Source of the DNA: Pterois miles
Taxonomy: Eukaryota; Chordata; Actinopteri; Perciformes; Scorpaenidae
Assembly (NCBI GenBank): GCA_947000775.1
Contig: CAMQGK010000565.1
Coordinates: forward strand, 11,145,001 to 11,209,000
DNA length: 64,000 nt
Direction: 5' to 3'
Below are positions 26,001 to 35,047 of the stretch, piece by piece. How positions within the stretch are numbered: the stretch's first letter is position 1; each line of letters opens with the position of its first letter. A model generated the notes under the pieces. That model was not told the origin of the DNA and searched no databases. It worked only from the letters and a program-made list of their open reading frames with translations. The position numbers were made by a program, and so were the translations under genes.

Positions 26001-26213
26001 TTCTGTTTTTCCCTCTCATCTCCACCCCTCCCGCCTCAACAGAAGACCTACCGTGACTTCAGGCTGCAGGGCGTCCTGGACGTCACGCTGAACAACAAGA
26101 GCTACGAGACCATCTACAACCGGCTGACGGTGGAGGAGGCCACAGCGGCTGTCAAGTCGGGCGACGGCCTGCAGGGCATCAGCATGAGAGACAGCGATGA
26201 GGAGGACGACTGA
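6187..26213 (+). CDS. CADPS2: CADPS2, calcium-dependent secretion activator 2, last three coding exons (partial, 5' part outside window)
   Basis: CAPS proteins prime dense-core vesicles for Ca2+-triggered exocytosis; they bind phosphoinositides, syntaxin/SNAREs and the vesicle membrane. The window holds the last 127 residues in three exons: 6187-6294, 25285-25389 and 26043-26213, all in the same phase (whole codons) with consensus splice sites. The joined peptide runs from a segment containing DLADTYITFVRQNQD, through YQLKTLIKIVKKTYRDF, to the acidic end SDEEDD and a TGA stop. This is the region C-terminal to the MUN domain, reported for CAPS1 to help bind dense-core vesicles. The peptide alone fits both CADPS and CADPS2. 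The downstream FEZF1 and AASS genes, in the same order and orientation as human 7q31, favour CADPS2. The 19 kb intron between the first two exons is packed with repeats. C2, PH and MUN exons are not in the window, and I found no further exon in 1-6186. Confidence 0.93.
6668..6931. repeat. Inverted repeat with hammerhead-like core around a TA-rich spacer
   Basis: The left arm 6668-6716 and right arm 6883-6931 are near-perfect reverse complements over 49 bp. Each contains gacgaaggcttttggctgaa on its own strand. The motif CTGACGA...GAAAC (6907-6930 on +, mirrored 6691-6669 on -) fits the conserved core of hammerhead ribozymes, and similar sequences occur in Penelope-like retroelements. The spacer holds a TA/TACA microsatellite. 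There is no coding region. The inverted repeat is certain; the ribozyme link is inference. Confidence 0.7.
6733..6816. repeat. TA/TACA microsatellite
   Basis: Alternating ta dinucleotides are interrupted by taca and tgta steps. This is the loop region of the inverted repeat at 6668-6931. Confidence 0.9.
8276..8660 (+). mobile_element. Possible LTR-retroelement relic (LTR-like segment)
   Basis: After poly-T runs, the segment carries a tatttaag box-like phrase (8483-8490), then gtttacctcctagtgtttga and gattacgcctcagcctaacg, and ends at gaatgacccccgg. The overall look matches fish Gypsy-type LTRs that I recall. A short open stretch just downstream (8846-8945) reads NKYVGEQVDSTRAQMQALMS, which could be gag-like, but nothing diagnostic such as protease or RT follows. 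No paired LTR was found. Confidence 0.3.
8690..11560. other. G/C-rich block with extreme homopolymer runs; unreliable sequence
   Basis: The block has many runs of 8-25 G or C, often with C runs and G runs side by side (for example near 8790, 8990, 10046-10069, 11265, 11450-11515). GC content is far above the flanks. Non-homopolymer stretches (9290-9640, 10300-10800) look like ordinary GC-rich DNA, and several frames stay open only because stops are rare in such composition. It may be a degraded retroelement, a G-quadruplex-prone tract, or noisy long-read consensus. I call no gene. Confidence 0.6.
11640..12075. repeat. AT-rich interspersed repeat (aaataaataa family)
   Basis: The block is dominated by aaataaataaat and aaaataaatgc words and ends with cacattttatggctag and gccacatttaatgacattta. 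The same end phrases recur at 52490-52580, so this is a family member rather than random low complexity. A third related piece (tttggggaaataaat) lies at 8235-8250, before the G/C block. Confidence 0.65.
12150..14413 (+). repeat. 40-bp minisatellite, about 56 copies
   Basis: The unit is tcctctctcttcaccaac, then gtcctcctcttcctctgtcg, then cg: a 40-bp pyrimidine-rich sequence repeated with little length change. A few units carry an extra gtcctctgtcgc insertion. Differences between units fall mostly at CpG sites (gtcgcg to gtcgtg, gtcacg or gttgtg; aacgtc to aacatc). Since 40 is not a multiple of three, all three + frames are open and spell the same rotating peptide. The 649-830 codon open frames are therefore artefacts. 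Confidence 0.97.
14414..16640 (+). other. Intron stretch with little recognisable content
   Basis: A gataagataggataagatat plus tcctttatta phrase at 14505-14530 is the reverse complement of a common fish LINE/SINE tail (compare 63445-63525). A GT-rich run lies at 16160-16205. Otherwise I see no gene, no tandem array and no named repeat. Confidence 0.5.
16641..16704. repeat. (CA)n microsatellite, about 32 units
   Basis: This is an uninterrupted run of ac dinucleotides. Confidence 0.98.
16814..18470 (+). repeat. Local tandem/dispersed duplication, two to three copies of a composite unit
   Basis: The phrase gtgtcttgaaaaagacatga (16815) recurs as gtgtcttgacactagatatg (17640). The phrase atctcagcactacaatcaag (17100) recurs at 17518 and, partly, at 18452. 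A roughly 250-bp element starting near gggtgtcgcagtataccggt and ending gtgacagccctag occurs at 17238-17485, 17841-18112 and 18173-18421. This last element has transposon-like ends. The whole looks like an ancient tandem duplication of a repeat-containing segment. Confidence 0.75.
16945..17005. repeat. (TA)n microsatellite, about 30 units
   Basis: This is an uninterrupted at/ta run inside the duplicated block. The second copy of the block lacks it. Confidence 0.97.
18480..19347 (+). other. Unique intron stretch
   Basis: I see no tandem or dispersed repeat and no exon. The portion 18600-18850 has normal complexity with homeodomain-type taatcag and caattaa words, so it could hold a conserved regulatory element. 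This is only a possibility. Confidence 0.4.
19348..19690 (+). mobile_element. Internally deleted 'agggctgtc' transposon copy
   Basis: It starts agggctgttagttgattaaa with the aatatttaatcg motif. It shares aggcaacaacagctg, ggtcagaggtcaaaggac and catcaggttttctagtttca with sister copies. The middle and the right terminus are missing. Confidence 0.75.
19918..20063 (+). repeat. Segment shared with 27891-28053, directly before a transposon end
   Basis: It begins cgttgacttattttattata and ends with cctaaacctaaccaagcagc, then ctcagttcacaatt. The sister copy at 27891-28053 has the same order and also abuts an agggctgtca end. The same end phrase precedes 4780. See the finding on composite repeat boundaries. 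Confidence 0.7.
20408..21770 (+). mobile_element. Tc1-like DNA transposon, right terminus deleted
   Basis: The element begins after a TA at 20406-20407 with ctgaacaaaaatataaacac. A 95-bp subterminal inverted repeat is clear: 20498-20592 pairs with 21664-21758. The right side stops at about 21770, so the outer right repeat that should mirror the left end is absent. The transposase inside is broken (see 20690-21600). The element cannot move on its own. Confidence 0.92.
20690..21600 (+). pseudogene. Tc1-family transposase pseudogene
   Basis: The N-terminal paired-like DNA-binding part reads MLTAGKSTRAVDRELNVHFS and RRFREFGGTSDRPHNRRPRV (from 20726). The catalytic-domain landmarks are all detectable but spread over different frames: FTDESRF (21057 on), a DN at the second acidic position (21322 on), and SPDMS..IEHVWDALDR (21410 on). 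A segment after DLHIRHLHLQDQ is shortened, and at least three frame changes plus stops break the reading frame. Known Tc1 transposases use a DD34E triad. This copy is inactive. Confidence 0.92.
22400..22490 (+). mobile_element. Left-end fragment of 'agggctgtc' transposon, cut by a SINE
   Basis: It starts cgggctgtcaaacaattcaa and runs through cacgattaatcacaaattaa, then is interrupted by the SINE head at 22495. Confidence 0.6.
22495..22690 (+). mobile_element. tRNA-derived SINE, subfamily A, + strand
   Basis: The head gggcggcagtagctcagtcc has an A-box-like tagctcagtccg and a B-box-like ggttcaagtcc (pol III internal promoter). The body contains gaggtgccagtttacctctt, gcactgccgaggtgcccctg and agcaaggcacc. 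The copy ends near gccccctcactctg without the usual tttattagtccc tail. Its anticodon-arm region (aaggacttgggttaggac) is shared with the copy at 62308-62579 and differs from the three others. Confidence 0.88.
22700..25077 (+). other. Unique intron stretch of CADPS2
   Basis: I see no exon, tandem array or named repeat. Segment 23100-23480 has even base composition, no repeats and several taatt-type words, so it is a candidate for a conserved non-coding element, unverified. CCAAT words occur at 24720-24850, with no sign of an associated gene. Confidence 0.45.
25078..25165 (+). repeat. Relic of common fish retroelement/SINE end
   Basis: It contains cccacgctaacacgggaaga, catgcaaactccacagagag and ccggattcaaacc, the last resembling a tRNA-like B box. 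It is related to the fragment at 2046-2090. Confidence 0.5.
25285..25389 (+). CDS. CADPS2: CADPS2 coding exon, second from last
   Basis: The exon is 105 bp (35 codons), with acceptor ttcttacag and donor gtaaga at 25390. It encodes QWYSGSMKAVCVWLTDRL, then DLQLHMYQLKTLIKIVK, a nearly invariant CAPS C-terminal segment. Phase is zero at both ends. Confidence 0.94.
25390..26042 (+). other. CADPS2: Last intron of CADPS2
   Basis: This 653-bp GT-AG intron starts gtaaga and ends ctcaacag. I see nothing else recognisable in it. Confidence 0.85.
26043..26213 (+). CDS. CADPS2: CADPS2 terminal coding exon
   Basis: The exon follows a pyrimidine-rich tract ending in ctcaacag. It encodes 56 residues beginning KTYRDFRLQGVLD, containing the conserved RLTVEEATAAV and GLQGISMRDSDEEDD, and stops at TGA 26211-26213. 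The acidic last residues are typical of CAPS family C-termini. Confidence 0.94.
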   Translation, partial: KTYRDFRLQGVLDVTLNNKSYETIYNRLTVEEATAAVKSGDGLQGISMRDSDEEDD

Positions 26214-27890
26214 ACACGCGTCACACCCTCACGCGCTGTGTTACTACTTGATTATCAGATCAGGATCTTCCATCACAGTTATGTTGTAGATAAAAAGTTG
26301 CACAGTAGAGGTAACATGTCATTCATCGTAGCTGAAGGTCCTGATCAGGTAAAGACATACACTCAGGTGGTGATCCTCCCCCTCTCTTATTTACCCAGCC
26401 TGCCACATGCTCATCGCCCTGACACTGCTGTACACGAGTGAGAATGTACAACAAACAGGAAGTGAAGGTGTGGCGCGGCATCTGACGGACACTCTGGACG
26501 GTGCTGAGACCTGCCTCCATCTCCCACCTGCAGGACAGGAAGCCCCGCCCCCCTCCACGTGCAGCCATACTCTGATTGATGTCACTTTGTAAAGTAGCCA
26601 TCGCCGCCCTCCCGTTTCGTTTTCAACCACAGTTGTAGCAAATTGTTCAAAAAGGCCCCGGCAGCTCTGATCCTCCAGAGTTCTCGACCTTGACCTCGCC
26701 GCCTCTTTACATCGTTTTTAACCGACAACAACGGCAGCAAATTCAACTTAAGATATTTAGTGGATATGTAAGGTTCTACTGGACTGCTTTAATCAAAGGT
26801 CCACGGTCATATCTTTGAATGTTGCTTTATGCTATTATGGTTTTATTATGTTGAATAACCATTTACTAATAATTACTTGTTTAAAGGTGTAGCATTTAGT
26901 TGGATCTATTGGCAGAAATGTAATATAATACTAAAACTGCAGTAGGCAGAATATTTTTTGCATCATTGAGCAAATATTCCACAATAACCTTTCTGCATAA
27001 TGTCAATCAAAGTGATCTGAGAGAAAACTAGACTCCTGGTCCTCCTCATGGCTGTTTTCACACTAACAAATCTAGCTCGTGACGGGAGACCAATTTGGCC
27101 AATCACAAGTCATTTCAAATAGAGAGAGCGTTCCTATTGGCTGTGCTCCAACTGGTGTGCGGTGCTTGGTATTTCCTCAACTCATCTCAACATGGCTGCT
27201 GGGTCACAAACTTTCTCATTTTACAGCTAGACAGTAACTACAAGATGTTTCTGAAAACATTAGAGGAGAGAAATAGTAACAGAGTATTGATTCATATTTG
27301 ATCAGCGCTGCCTAGTTTGACCGTCGGAGTTCATTATTGATAGACAGCTGCTCAGAGACGGCAGACTCCAGATCAGCTCTGATCGGTTGTTTTCCTCCGG
27401 TCTGTGGAATCTTGTTGGTTGATGATTTTAACTGTCAAAAAAAACAGCTGCAGAGGGTCGACTTCAGTGATGTCAGGAAGGATTTCTACAGTTTGCAGAT
27501 GATGTCGTCCTTCTCACTGCCAATTATCACCGTGTGTGACACATTATAAGACATAAGGCATAATATATTTAATATTAAGCGCGCTTCAGTGATTTAAATG
27601 CTCTCTGGAGTGTCATCTTCTTTTCGTTTCTTTTCTGTGTGAAGTACAGAAAAAATCCCCCTCAACTCTCTTTGTCCTGCTAGATGTCTGTTACAGACCG
27701 GATCCTGTCATTTCCTTTACTTGGGTTTAAAGCTAAAACTCTGAATATAATAAAAAGTTATTGTTATAAAACTGTCTCTATATCCTGACAGTTATGCACG
27801 AGACTAACTAAAAAATTATGTTCTACGAAATGAGAAATTTGTGACCAGGCCGCCATGTTTATAAACAACATATAAACAACATACTGATAC
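26214..27890 (+). other. CADPS2: CADPS2 3'UTR and start of intergenic region
   Basis: The 3' UTR follows the TGA. The first convincing AATAAA is at 27749-27754, which would give a 1.5 kb 3' UTR. This is a guess without transcript data. The segment about 26880-27560 resembles a dispersed repeat I recall from other teleosts (tacaagatgtttctgaaaac and gatcagcgctgcctagtttg phrases), so the true 3' end may lie earlier. Confidence 0.4.
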
Positions 27891-28053
27891 AACGTTGACT
27901 TATTTTATTGTACTTGTGTCATGGAACTACTTTAATAACCCCACATGCTAAATTACAGGACAAACTTAGCCTGCTTAGTTCAACTTTAACCCAAACTACA
28001 AGCTTTTCCTAAACCTAATCAAGGTGCTTAAACCTAAAACTCAATTCACAATT
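27891..28053 (+). repeat. Segment shared with 19918-20063, before a transposon end
   Basis: It starts cgttgacttattttattgta and ends cctaaacctaatcaaggtgc, then ctcaattcacaatt, directly followed by agggctgtca at 28054. Confidence 0.7.
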
Positions 28054-29057
28054 AGGGCTGTCAGTGGATTCAAATATTTAATCATGATTAATCACAAATT
28101 ACATACATTTTTTTTATCTGTTCAAAATGTACCTTAAAGGCAGATTTGTCAAGTATTTAATACTCTTAGCAACATGGGAGTGGGCAAATATGCTGCTTTA
28201 TGCAAATGTATGTATAGATTTATTATTGGAAATCAACTAACACAAATCAATGACAGATATTGTCCAGAAACCGTCACAGGTTCTGACTTTTGTATAAAAT
28301 AATCTGTGCAAAACATGTCAAACTGCAGCCCAACAAGCAACAACAGCTGTCAGTGTGTCAGAGTGCTGACTTGACTATGACTTGATCCAGACTGACTGGG
28401 ACTATCATAAAGTGGGCATGTCTGTAAAGGGGAGACTGGTAGGGACCCATTTACATCCACACATCTGGAGGTCAGAGGTCAACGGACCCCTTTGAAAATT
28501 GGTTGTTTTTCCACGCCAAAATTTAGCCTATGGATTCATCAGGTTTTTTATATGATACCTGTATTTTCATTCTAGCTTTAAAACTGAGCTACCTAATAAT
28601 CACAATTTGCATTAATGCATTTAAGGAATCTGTGGCTTTAAATCTAATTTTAATGTGTACTTATCACCGTATTTATAACACATAGAAAATGAATAGAGTG
28701 GTTAAGGTTTCCTGTCCACTTCACCCATCTGGAGGTCAGAGGTCACTTTAAAAATGGTCATGACAGTTTTGAAGTTTTCAGGTCTGCAGCATAATTTAAC
28801 ATGCTTCATGACAAGCTAGTACGATGATGTTTGGTACCGATGGATTCATCAGGTTTTCTAATTTTGTCAAAGAATCAAATGCCAAATATATTTCGAAAGC
28901 CTCTCCTCTAGTTTCATATGATACCAGTATCTTCTCTCTAGCATTAAAACGGAGTCTGCTACAGCATAAAAACTGCATCTTGTGTTATGCATTAAAGAAG
29001 TTAGTGGCGTTAAAGTAAATCTGCATTAAAGATGAGACGTTAACTTTGACAGCCCTA
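28054..29057 (+). mobile_element. 'agggctgtc' non-autonomous transposon, longest copy plus a second right half
   Basis: The left end agggctgtcagtggattcaa runs almost continuously to about 28640. A second right half follows from about 28725 and ends ttaactttgacagccct at 29057, which mirrors the left end as a terminal inverted repeat. The inner 28640-28720 is a junction. There is no open frame of note, so it depends on a transposase elsewhere. The superfamily cannot be decided from the ends alone. Confidence 0.85.
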
Positions 29058-30668
29058 CTCACAACATTTAAGTTTCACTTTCTCAATGTGGGAGGTGCAG
29101 TTTGGCCCATCTGAACGCTGATTACGCCCATCCAATCAGCTGATAACGTTCAAAACGGGCGAATTGAAAGAGTCGCCGAGAAATGTGATCTCAGGTTTGG
29201 CAGAATCGCCCATCAAGGTTTAGTCTAACAGTAAGGTTGAGCTTTCAGAACAAGTAGTTAATAGCTTAATGTTTGACCAAGCTGATGAAATGTCGCTGCA
29301 CTGCTCTAGTTTTCTGAACCTTCTGTAGCTCAAAATGTCCGATTGGTGACGTCAGGTGGTAAAAAAATGCCAAAAGAAAAGGAGAAACAGGTTTCTGCGT
29401 TCTGTAAAACAGCAAACAAATCTACACAGAGTCCGTTTCACCACGTGAAGGTCCTAAGAAGTGCTGAAACTCTGATTGATTGTGTAATAATTGTTCAGAA
29501 TCACGACTACATGTTGATGTAGTTGCCGTTATCTCTGTTCATTGTGATATTAACTGTCGTGAAGAATAATATTGAGCTGTAGAGTGACATGGTCGTACTG
29601 CCTGACATGCATCATATCCAACATCGATCAAAGTCTTTAGAAACGTGCCAACGAGCCGGAAAAGTCTGGACTTTTTTTTTAACAGGAGAACAGTTTTAAA
29701 TCTGATTGATGTGTTTAATCTGAGCAGCTGTGAGCGGACCGAGCGTCTCGTCACCGCTGTTCATCATTCACTACCGTCTGTTTGCGTGTTGTTATTGGGA
29801 ATTTAAAAAATTAATAAATAAAAAAAGAGTTTTTGCCTGTAAATTCAGTGTTGGCCTCCGATCAACTGTGTGCAACAACCTACCGTCTGTTTTAACTGTC
29901 CGATCCAGTTTGTGTCAGTGCACCAAAACTAAAGGACAAAAACCTATGAAGAAGTATATTTATATTGTCTGACTGTGCACCTGTTTTCTTCAGGTGTCTT
30001 AAGTGTCACTATTAAAAGTGTTTTTAAAGTACCTGTATTTTCACCTCGTGGGTTTTATTTTTACTGCAAGTCAAACTCAAGGTAAATTAGAGAAAAAAAG
30101 AGATGTGTTAATAACCTGTGACTGTGTTATATTGTCCACAAACCCACATCTACCTCTTACCATCCCGCCCTTTTTTCGTCAGGCTTAGATAAATAGTCAG
30201 CAGTAGATGTCACATCATCTGAAATCTGGGAACCTGAAGATTAATTTGCAATGCAGCTCTGTTAAGTTCTTCACGTCATAAATCAGATATAGTAAAGAAT
30301 AAATGAATTAATCAATCAAAATAAATTGGGAATAAGAGCATAGAACATTATAAGATATGTATATGACGGTCATCCTCAGGCTCTATTATGTCTCATAAGT
30401 TGTTGCAGCAATTTTTGCATTGATACCATTTGTTACGCAGATTTAGTGCTAAATTTAACATTTTTTACTCCTCGAGAATTGATAAAAATGATCAATAATC
30501 CCTCCAAAACACCACATTAAGACACCAAGACCTTGAGGAGCACCACAGAAAAAGCCATGCTGTGATTTGGGATCAAAACTTTTGACATTTGGAGATTTCT
30601 GCAGGAATTGCATTTTTCAGCGGATGGCGAGCACTTGTTGTGTAAACTGCTCAGAAACCCTCTGATAG
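29058..30668 (+). other. Intergenic stretch with nothing recognised
   Basis: I found no exon, RNA gene or named repeat. The sequence is of normal complexity and moderately AT-rich. Confidence 0.5.
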
Positions 30669-31013
30669 TCAGCTAGGAAAGACCCCATCCTCTGAATGCT
30701 CTAGGTCTCTAGTTACCAGGATGTAGTAGTAGTAGTAGTAGTAGTAGTAGTCAGTGTAGCTAGGAAAGACCCCATCCTCTGAATGCTCTAGGTCTCTAGT
30801 TACCAGGATGTAGTAGTAGTAGTAGTAGTAGTAGTCAGTGTAGCTAGGAAAGACCCCATCCTCTGAATGCTCTAGGTTTAGTTCAGGATGTGTGTTGTGT
30901 GTGTGTGTGTGGTAGTAGTAGTAGAAGTAGTAGTAGTAGTAGTAGTAGTCAGTGTAGCTAGGAAAGACCCCATCCTCTGAATGCTCTAGGTCTCTAGTTA
31001 CCAGGATGTAGTG

Positions 31014-31045
<32 letters not shown>

Positions 31046-31542
31046 CAGAGTAGCTAGGAAAGACCCCATCCTCTGAATGCTCTAGGTCTCTAGTTACCAG
31101 GATGTAGGTGTAGTAGTAGTAGTAGTAGTAGTAGTAGTCAGAGTAGCTAGGAAAGACCCCATCCTCTGAATGCTCTAGGTCTCTAGTTACCAGGATGTAG
31201 TGGTAGTAGTAGTAGTAGTAGTAGTAGTAGTGTAGTAGTGGGAGTGGAGGGGGGGGTAGGAGCTAGGAAGCCATTGATGCTTAGGTTGTTCAGGATGTGT
31301 AGTTAGTAGTAGTAGTAGTAGTAGTAGTGGTAGTAGTAGTAGAAGTAGTAGTAGTAGTAGTAGTAGTCAGTGTAGCTAGGAAAGACCCCATCCTCTGAAT
31401 GCTCTAGGTCTCTAGTTACCAGGATGTAGTGGTGTGGTGTGTGTGGGGGGGGGGGAGAGGGGTGGGGTGTAGTGAGTAGGAAAGACCCATCTTGATGTTA
31501 GGTGTAGGAGGTGGTGGGTGTGTGTGTGTGTGTGTGGTGTGT

Positions 31543-31577
<35 letters not shown>

Positions 31578-31731
31578 CAGTGAAGCTAGGAAAGACCCCA
31601 TCCTCTGAATGCTCTAGGTCTCTAGTTACCAGGATGTAGTAGTAGTGTGTGTGGGTGTGTGTGTGTGTGTGTGTAGTGTAGTGTAGCTAGGAAGCACCTC
31701 CTGAATGTCTGGTCTCTAGTTCAGGATGTGT

Positions 31732-31764
<33 letters not shown>

Positions 31765-31876
31765 TGTGTAGGAAAGCCTCCATCCCTGATGCTCTGGTCT
31801 CTGTTCAGGATGTAGTGGTGTGTGTGTGTGTAGTGTGTAGGAAGCCTCCATCCCGTGGGGTCAGGATGTGGTGTGT

Positions 31877-31920
<44 letters not shown>

Positions 31921-32240
31921 CAGTGTAGCTAGGAAAGACATCCATCCTCTGAATGCTCTAGGTCTCTAGTTACCAGGATGTAGTAGTAGTAGTAGTAGTA
32001 GTAGTAGTCAGTGTAGCTAGGAAAGACCCCATCCTCTGAATGCTCTAGGTCTCTAGTTACCAGGATGTAGTAGTAGTAGTAGTAGTAGTAGTCAGTGTAG
32101 CTAGGAAAGACCCCATCCTCTGAATGCTCTAGGTCTCTAGTTACCAGGATGTAGTGGTAGTAGTAGTAGTAGTAGTAGTAGTCAGTGTAGCTAGGAAAGA
32201 CCCCATCCTCTGAATGCTCTAGGTCTCTAGTTACCAGGAT

Positions 32241-32272
<32 letters not shown>

Positions 32273-32403
32273 CAGTGTAGCTAGGAAAGACCCCATCCTC
32301 TGAATGCTCTAGGTCTCTAGTTACCAGGATGTAGTAGTAGTAGTAGTGTGTGTAGTGTAGTAGGAAGGCCATCCATCTGATGTGGTAGTTCAGGATGTGT
32401 GTC

Positions 32404-32440
<37 letters not shown>

Positions 32441-32781
32441 CAGTGTAGCTAGGAAAGCCATCCATCCTCTGAATGCTCTAGGTCTCTAGTTACCAGGATG
32501 TAGTGGTAGTAGTAGTAGTAGTAGTAGTAGTAGTCAGTGTAGCTAGGAAAGCCATCCATCCTCTGAATGCTCTAGGTCTCTAGTTACCAGGATGTAGTGG
32601 TAGTAGTAGTAGTAGTAGTAGTAGTAGTCAGTGTAGCTAGGAAAGCCATCCATCCTCTGAATGCTCTAGGTCTCTAGTTACCAGGATGTAGTGGTAGTAG
32701 TAGTAGTAGTAGTAGTAGTCAGTGTAGCTAGGAAAGCCATCCATCCTCTGAATGCTCTAGGTCTCTAGTTACCAGGATGTA

Positions 32782-32825
<44 letters not shown>

Positions 32826-33143
32826 CAGTGTAGCTAGGAAAGCCATCCATCCTCTGAATGCTCTAGGTCTCTAGTTCAGGATGTTGGTGTTGTGTGTGTA
32901 GTAGTGTAGTGTAGTGTAGCTAGGAAAGCCATCCATCCTCTGAATGTTAGGTTTAGTTCAGGATGTTGGTGTTGTAGTAGTAGTAGTAGTAGTGGTAGGT
33001 CTTAGTTTGTGGCTGTAAAGTCTATAAAGCTGTGTTTCTGAGGTAGTAGTAGTAATAGTAGTAGTAGTAGTAGTAGTAGTAGTGAAGCTAGGAAAGACCC
33101 CATCCTCTGAATGCTCTAGGTCTCTAGTTACCAGGATGTAGTG

Positions 33144-33183
<40 letters not shown>

Positions 33184-33188
33184 TAGTA

Positions 33189-33223
<35 letters not shown>

Positions 33224-33301
33224 CAGTGAAGCTAGGAAAGACCCCATCCTCTGAATGCTCTAGGTCTCTAGTTACAGGATGTAGTAGTAGTAGTAGTAGT
33301 G

Positions 33302-33339
<38 letters not shown>

Positions 33340-33404
33340 CAGTGTAGCTAGGAAAGCCATCCATCCTCTGAATGCTCTAGGTCTCTAGTTACCAGGATGT
33401 AGTG

Positions 33405-33451
<47 letters not shown>

Positions 33452-33598
33452 CAGTGTAGCTAGGAAAGCCATCCATCCTCTGATGCTCTAGGTCTCTAGT
33501 TCAGGATGTAGTAGTAGTAGTAGTAGTAGTAGTAGTCAGTGTAGTAGGAAAGCCATCCATCCCTGAATGCTAGGTCTCTAGTTACAGGATGTAGTGAT

Positions 33599-33648
<50 letters not shown>

Positions 33649-33875
33649 CAGTGTAGCTAGGAAAGACATCCATCCTCTGAATGCTCTAGGTCTCTAGTTA
33701 CCAGGATGTAGTAGTAGTAGTAGTAGTAGTAGTCAGTGTAGCTAGGAAAGACCCCATCCTCTGAATGCTCTAGGTCTCTAGTTACCAGGATGTAGTAGTA
33801 GTAGTAGTAGTAGTAGTCAGTGTAGCTAGGAAAGACCCCATCCTCTGAATGCTCTAGGTCTCTAGTTACCAGGAT

Positions 33876-33907
<32 letters not shown>

Positions 33908-33965
33908 CAGTGTAGCTAGGAAAGACCCCATCCTCTGAATGCTCTAGGTCTCTAGTTACCAGGAT

Positions 33966-33997
<32 letters not shown>

Positions 33998-34150
33998 CAG
34001 TGTAGCTAGGAAAGACCCCATCCTCTGAATGCTCTAGGTCTCTAGTTACCAGGATGTAGTAGTAGTAGTAGTAGTAGTAGTCAGTGTAGCTAGGAAGGCC
34101 ATCCATCCTCTGAATGCTCTAGGTCTCTAGTTACCAGGATGTAGTAGTAC

Positions 34151-34187
<37 letters not shown>

Positions 34188-34528
34188 CAGTGTAGCTAGG
34201 AAAGCCATCCATCCTCTGAATGCTCTAGGTCTCTAGTTACCAGGATGTAGTGGTAGTAGTAGTAGTAGTAGTAGTAGTAGTCAGTGTAGCTAGGAAAGCC
34301 ATCCATCCTCTGAATGCTCTAGGTCTCTAGTTACCAGGATGTAGTGGTAGTAGTAGTAGTAGTAGTAGTAGTAGTCAGTGTAGCTAGGAAAGCCATCCAT
34401 CCTCTGAATGCTCTAGGTCTCTAGTTACCAGGATGTAGTGGTAGTAGTAGTAGTAGTAGTAGTAGTCAGTGTAGCTAGGAAAGCCATCCATCCTCTGAAT
34501 GCTCTAGGTCTCTAGTTACCAGGATGTA

Positions 34529-34569
<41 letters not shown>

Positions 34570-34860
34570 CAGTGTAGCTAGGAAAGCCATCCATCCTCTG
34601 AATGCTCTAGGTCTCTAGTTACCAGGATGTAGTGGTGGTTGTAGTAGTAGTAGTAGTAGTAGTAGTCAGTGTAGCTAGGAAAGCCATCCATCCTCTGAAT
34701 GCTCTAGGTCTCTAGTTACCAGGATGTTGGTGTTGTAGTAGTAGTAGTAGTAGTGGTAGGTCTCTAGTTTGTGGCTGTAAAGTCTCATAAAGCTGTGATT
34801 ATCCTCGAGGTAGTAGTAGTAATAGTAGTAGTAGTAGTAGTAGTAGTATTATCCTAGAGG
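30669..34860. repeat. Composite satellite: 60-bp core plus variable (TAG)n, about 40 units
   Basis: Each unit has a 60-bp core starting tcagtgtagctaggaaag, containing tctgaatgctctaggtctct and ending agttaccaggatg, followed by 5-16 tag triplets. Two core types exist: one with gaccccatcc and one with gccatccatcc. They occur in blocks. Because core and linker are multiples of three, the minus strand stays open (Tyr runs plus ILVTRDLEHSEDG); this is not a gene. Units between 31230-31530, 31640-31880 and 32340-32400 are strongly degenerate with g/t-rich stretches. A block at 31930-33090 is repeated at 33660-34850. Confidence 0.96.
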
Positions 34861-35047
34861 TCACCACAGGTCATTTTATACAGTGATCAATGAAATGGCT
34901 CCTATGGGGACTAACATCATCACACATGAATCCAGTTGGACTCATTGATCCACCAGAGTCTCAACACTGTTTATGGACCCCAGTATGCAGAAATATTCAA
35001 ACACAAGACAATAACACGTTTATACTGCATTCAAAAACCTGGATTTA

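Noticed and set aside
31929..34106. Minus-strand open frames with Tyr runs and ILVTRDLEHSEDG repeats
   Set aside because: These are translations of the TAG satellite, whose core and linker are multiples of three. No other coding signal is present.
30669..34860. CRISPR-like array (repeats with regular spacing)
   Set aside because: The genome is eukaryotic, and the 'spacers' are just variable TAG runs rather than unique sequences.
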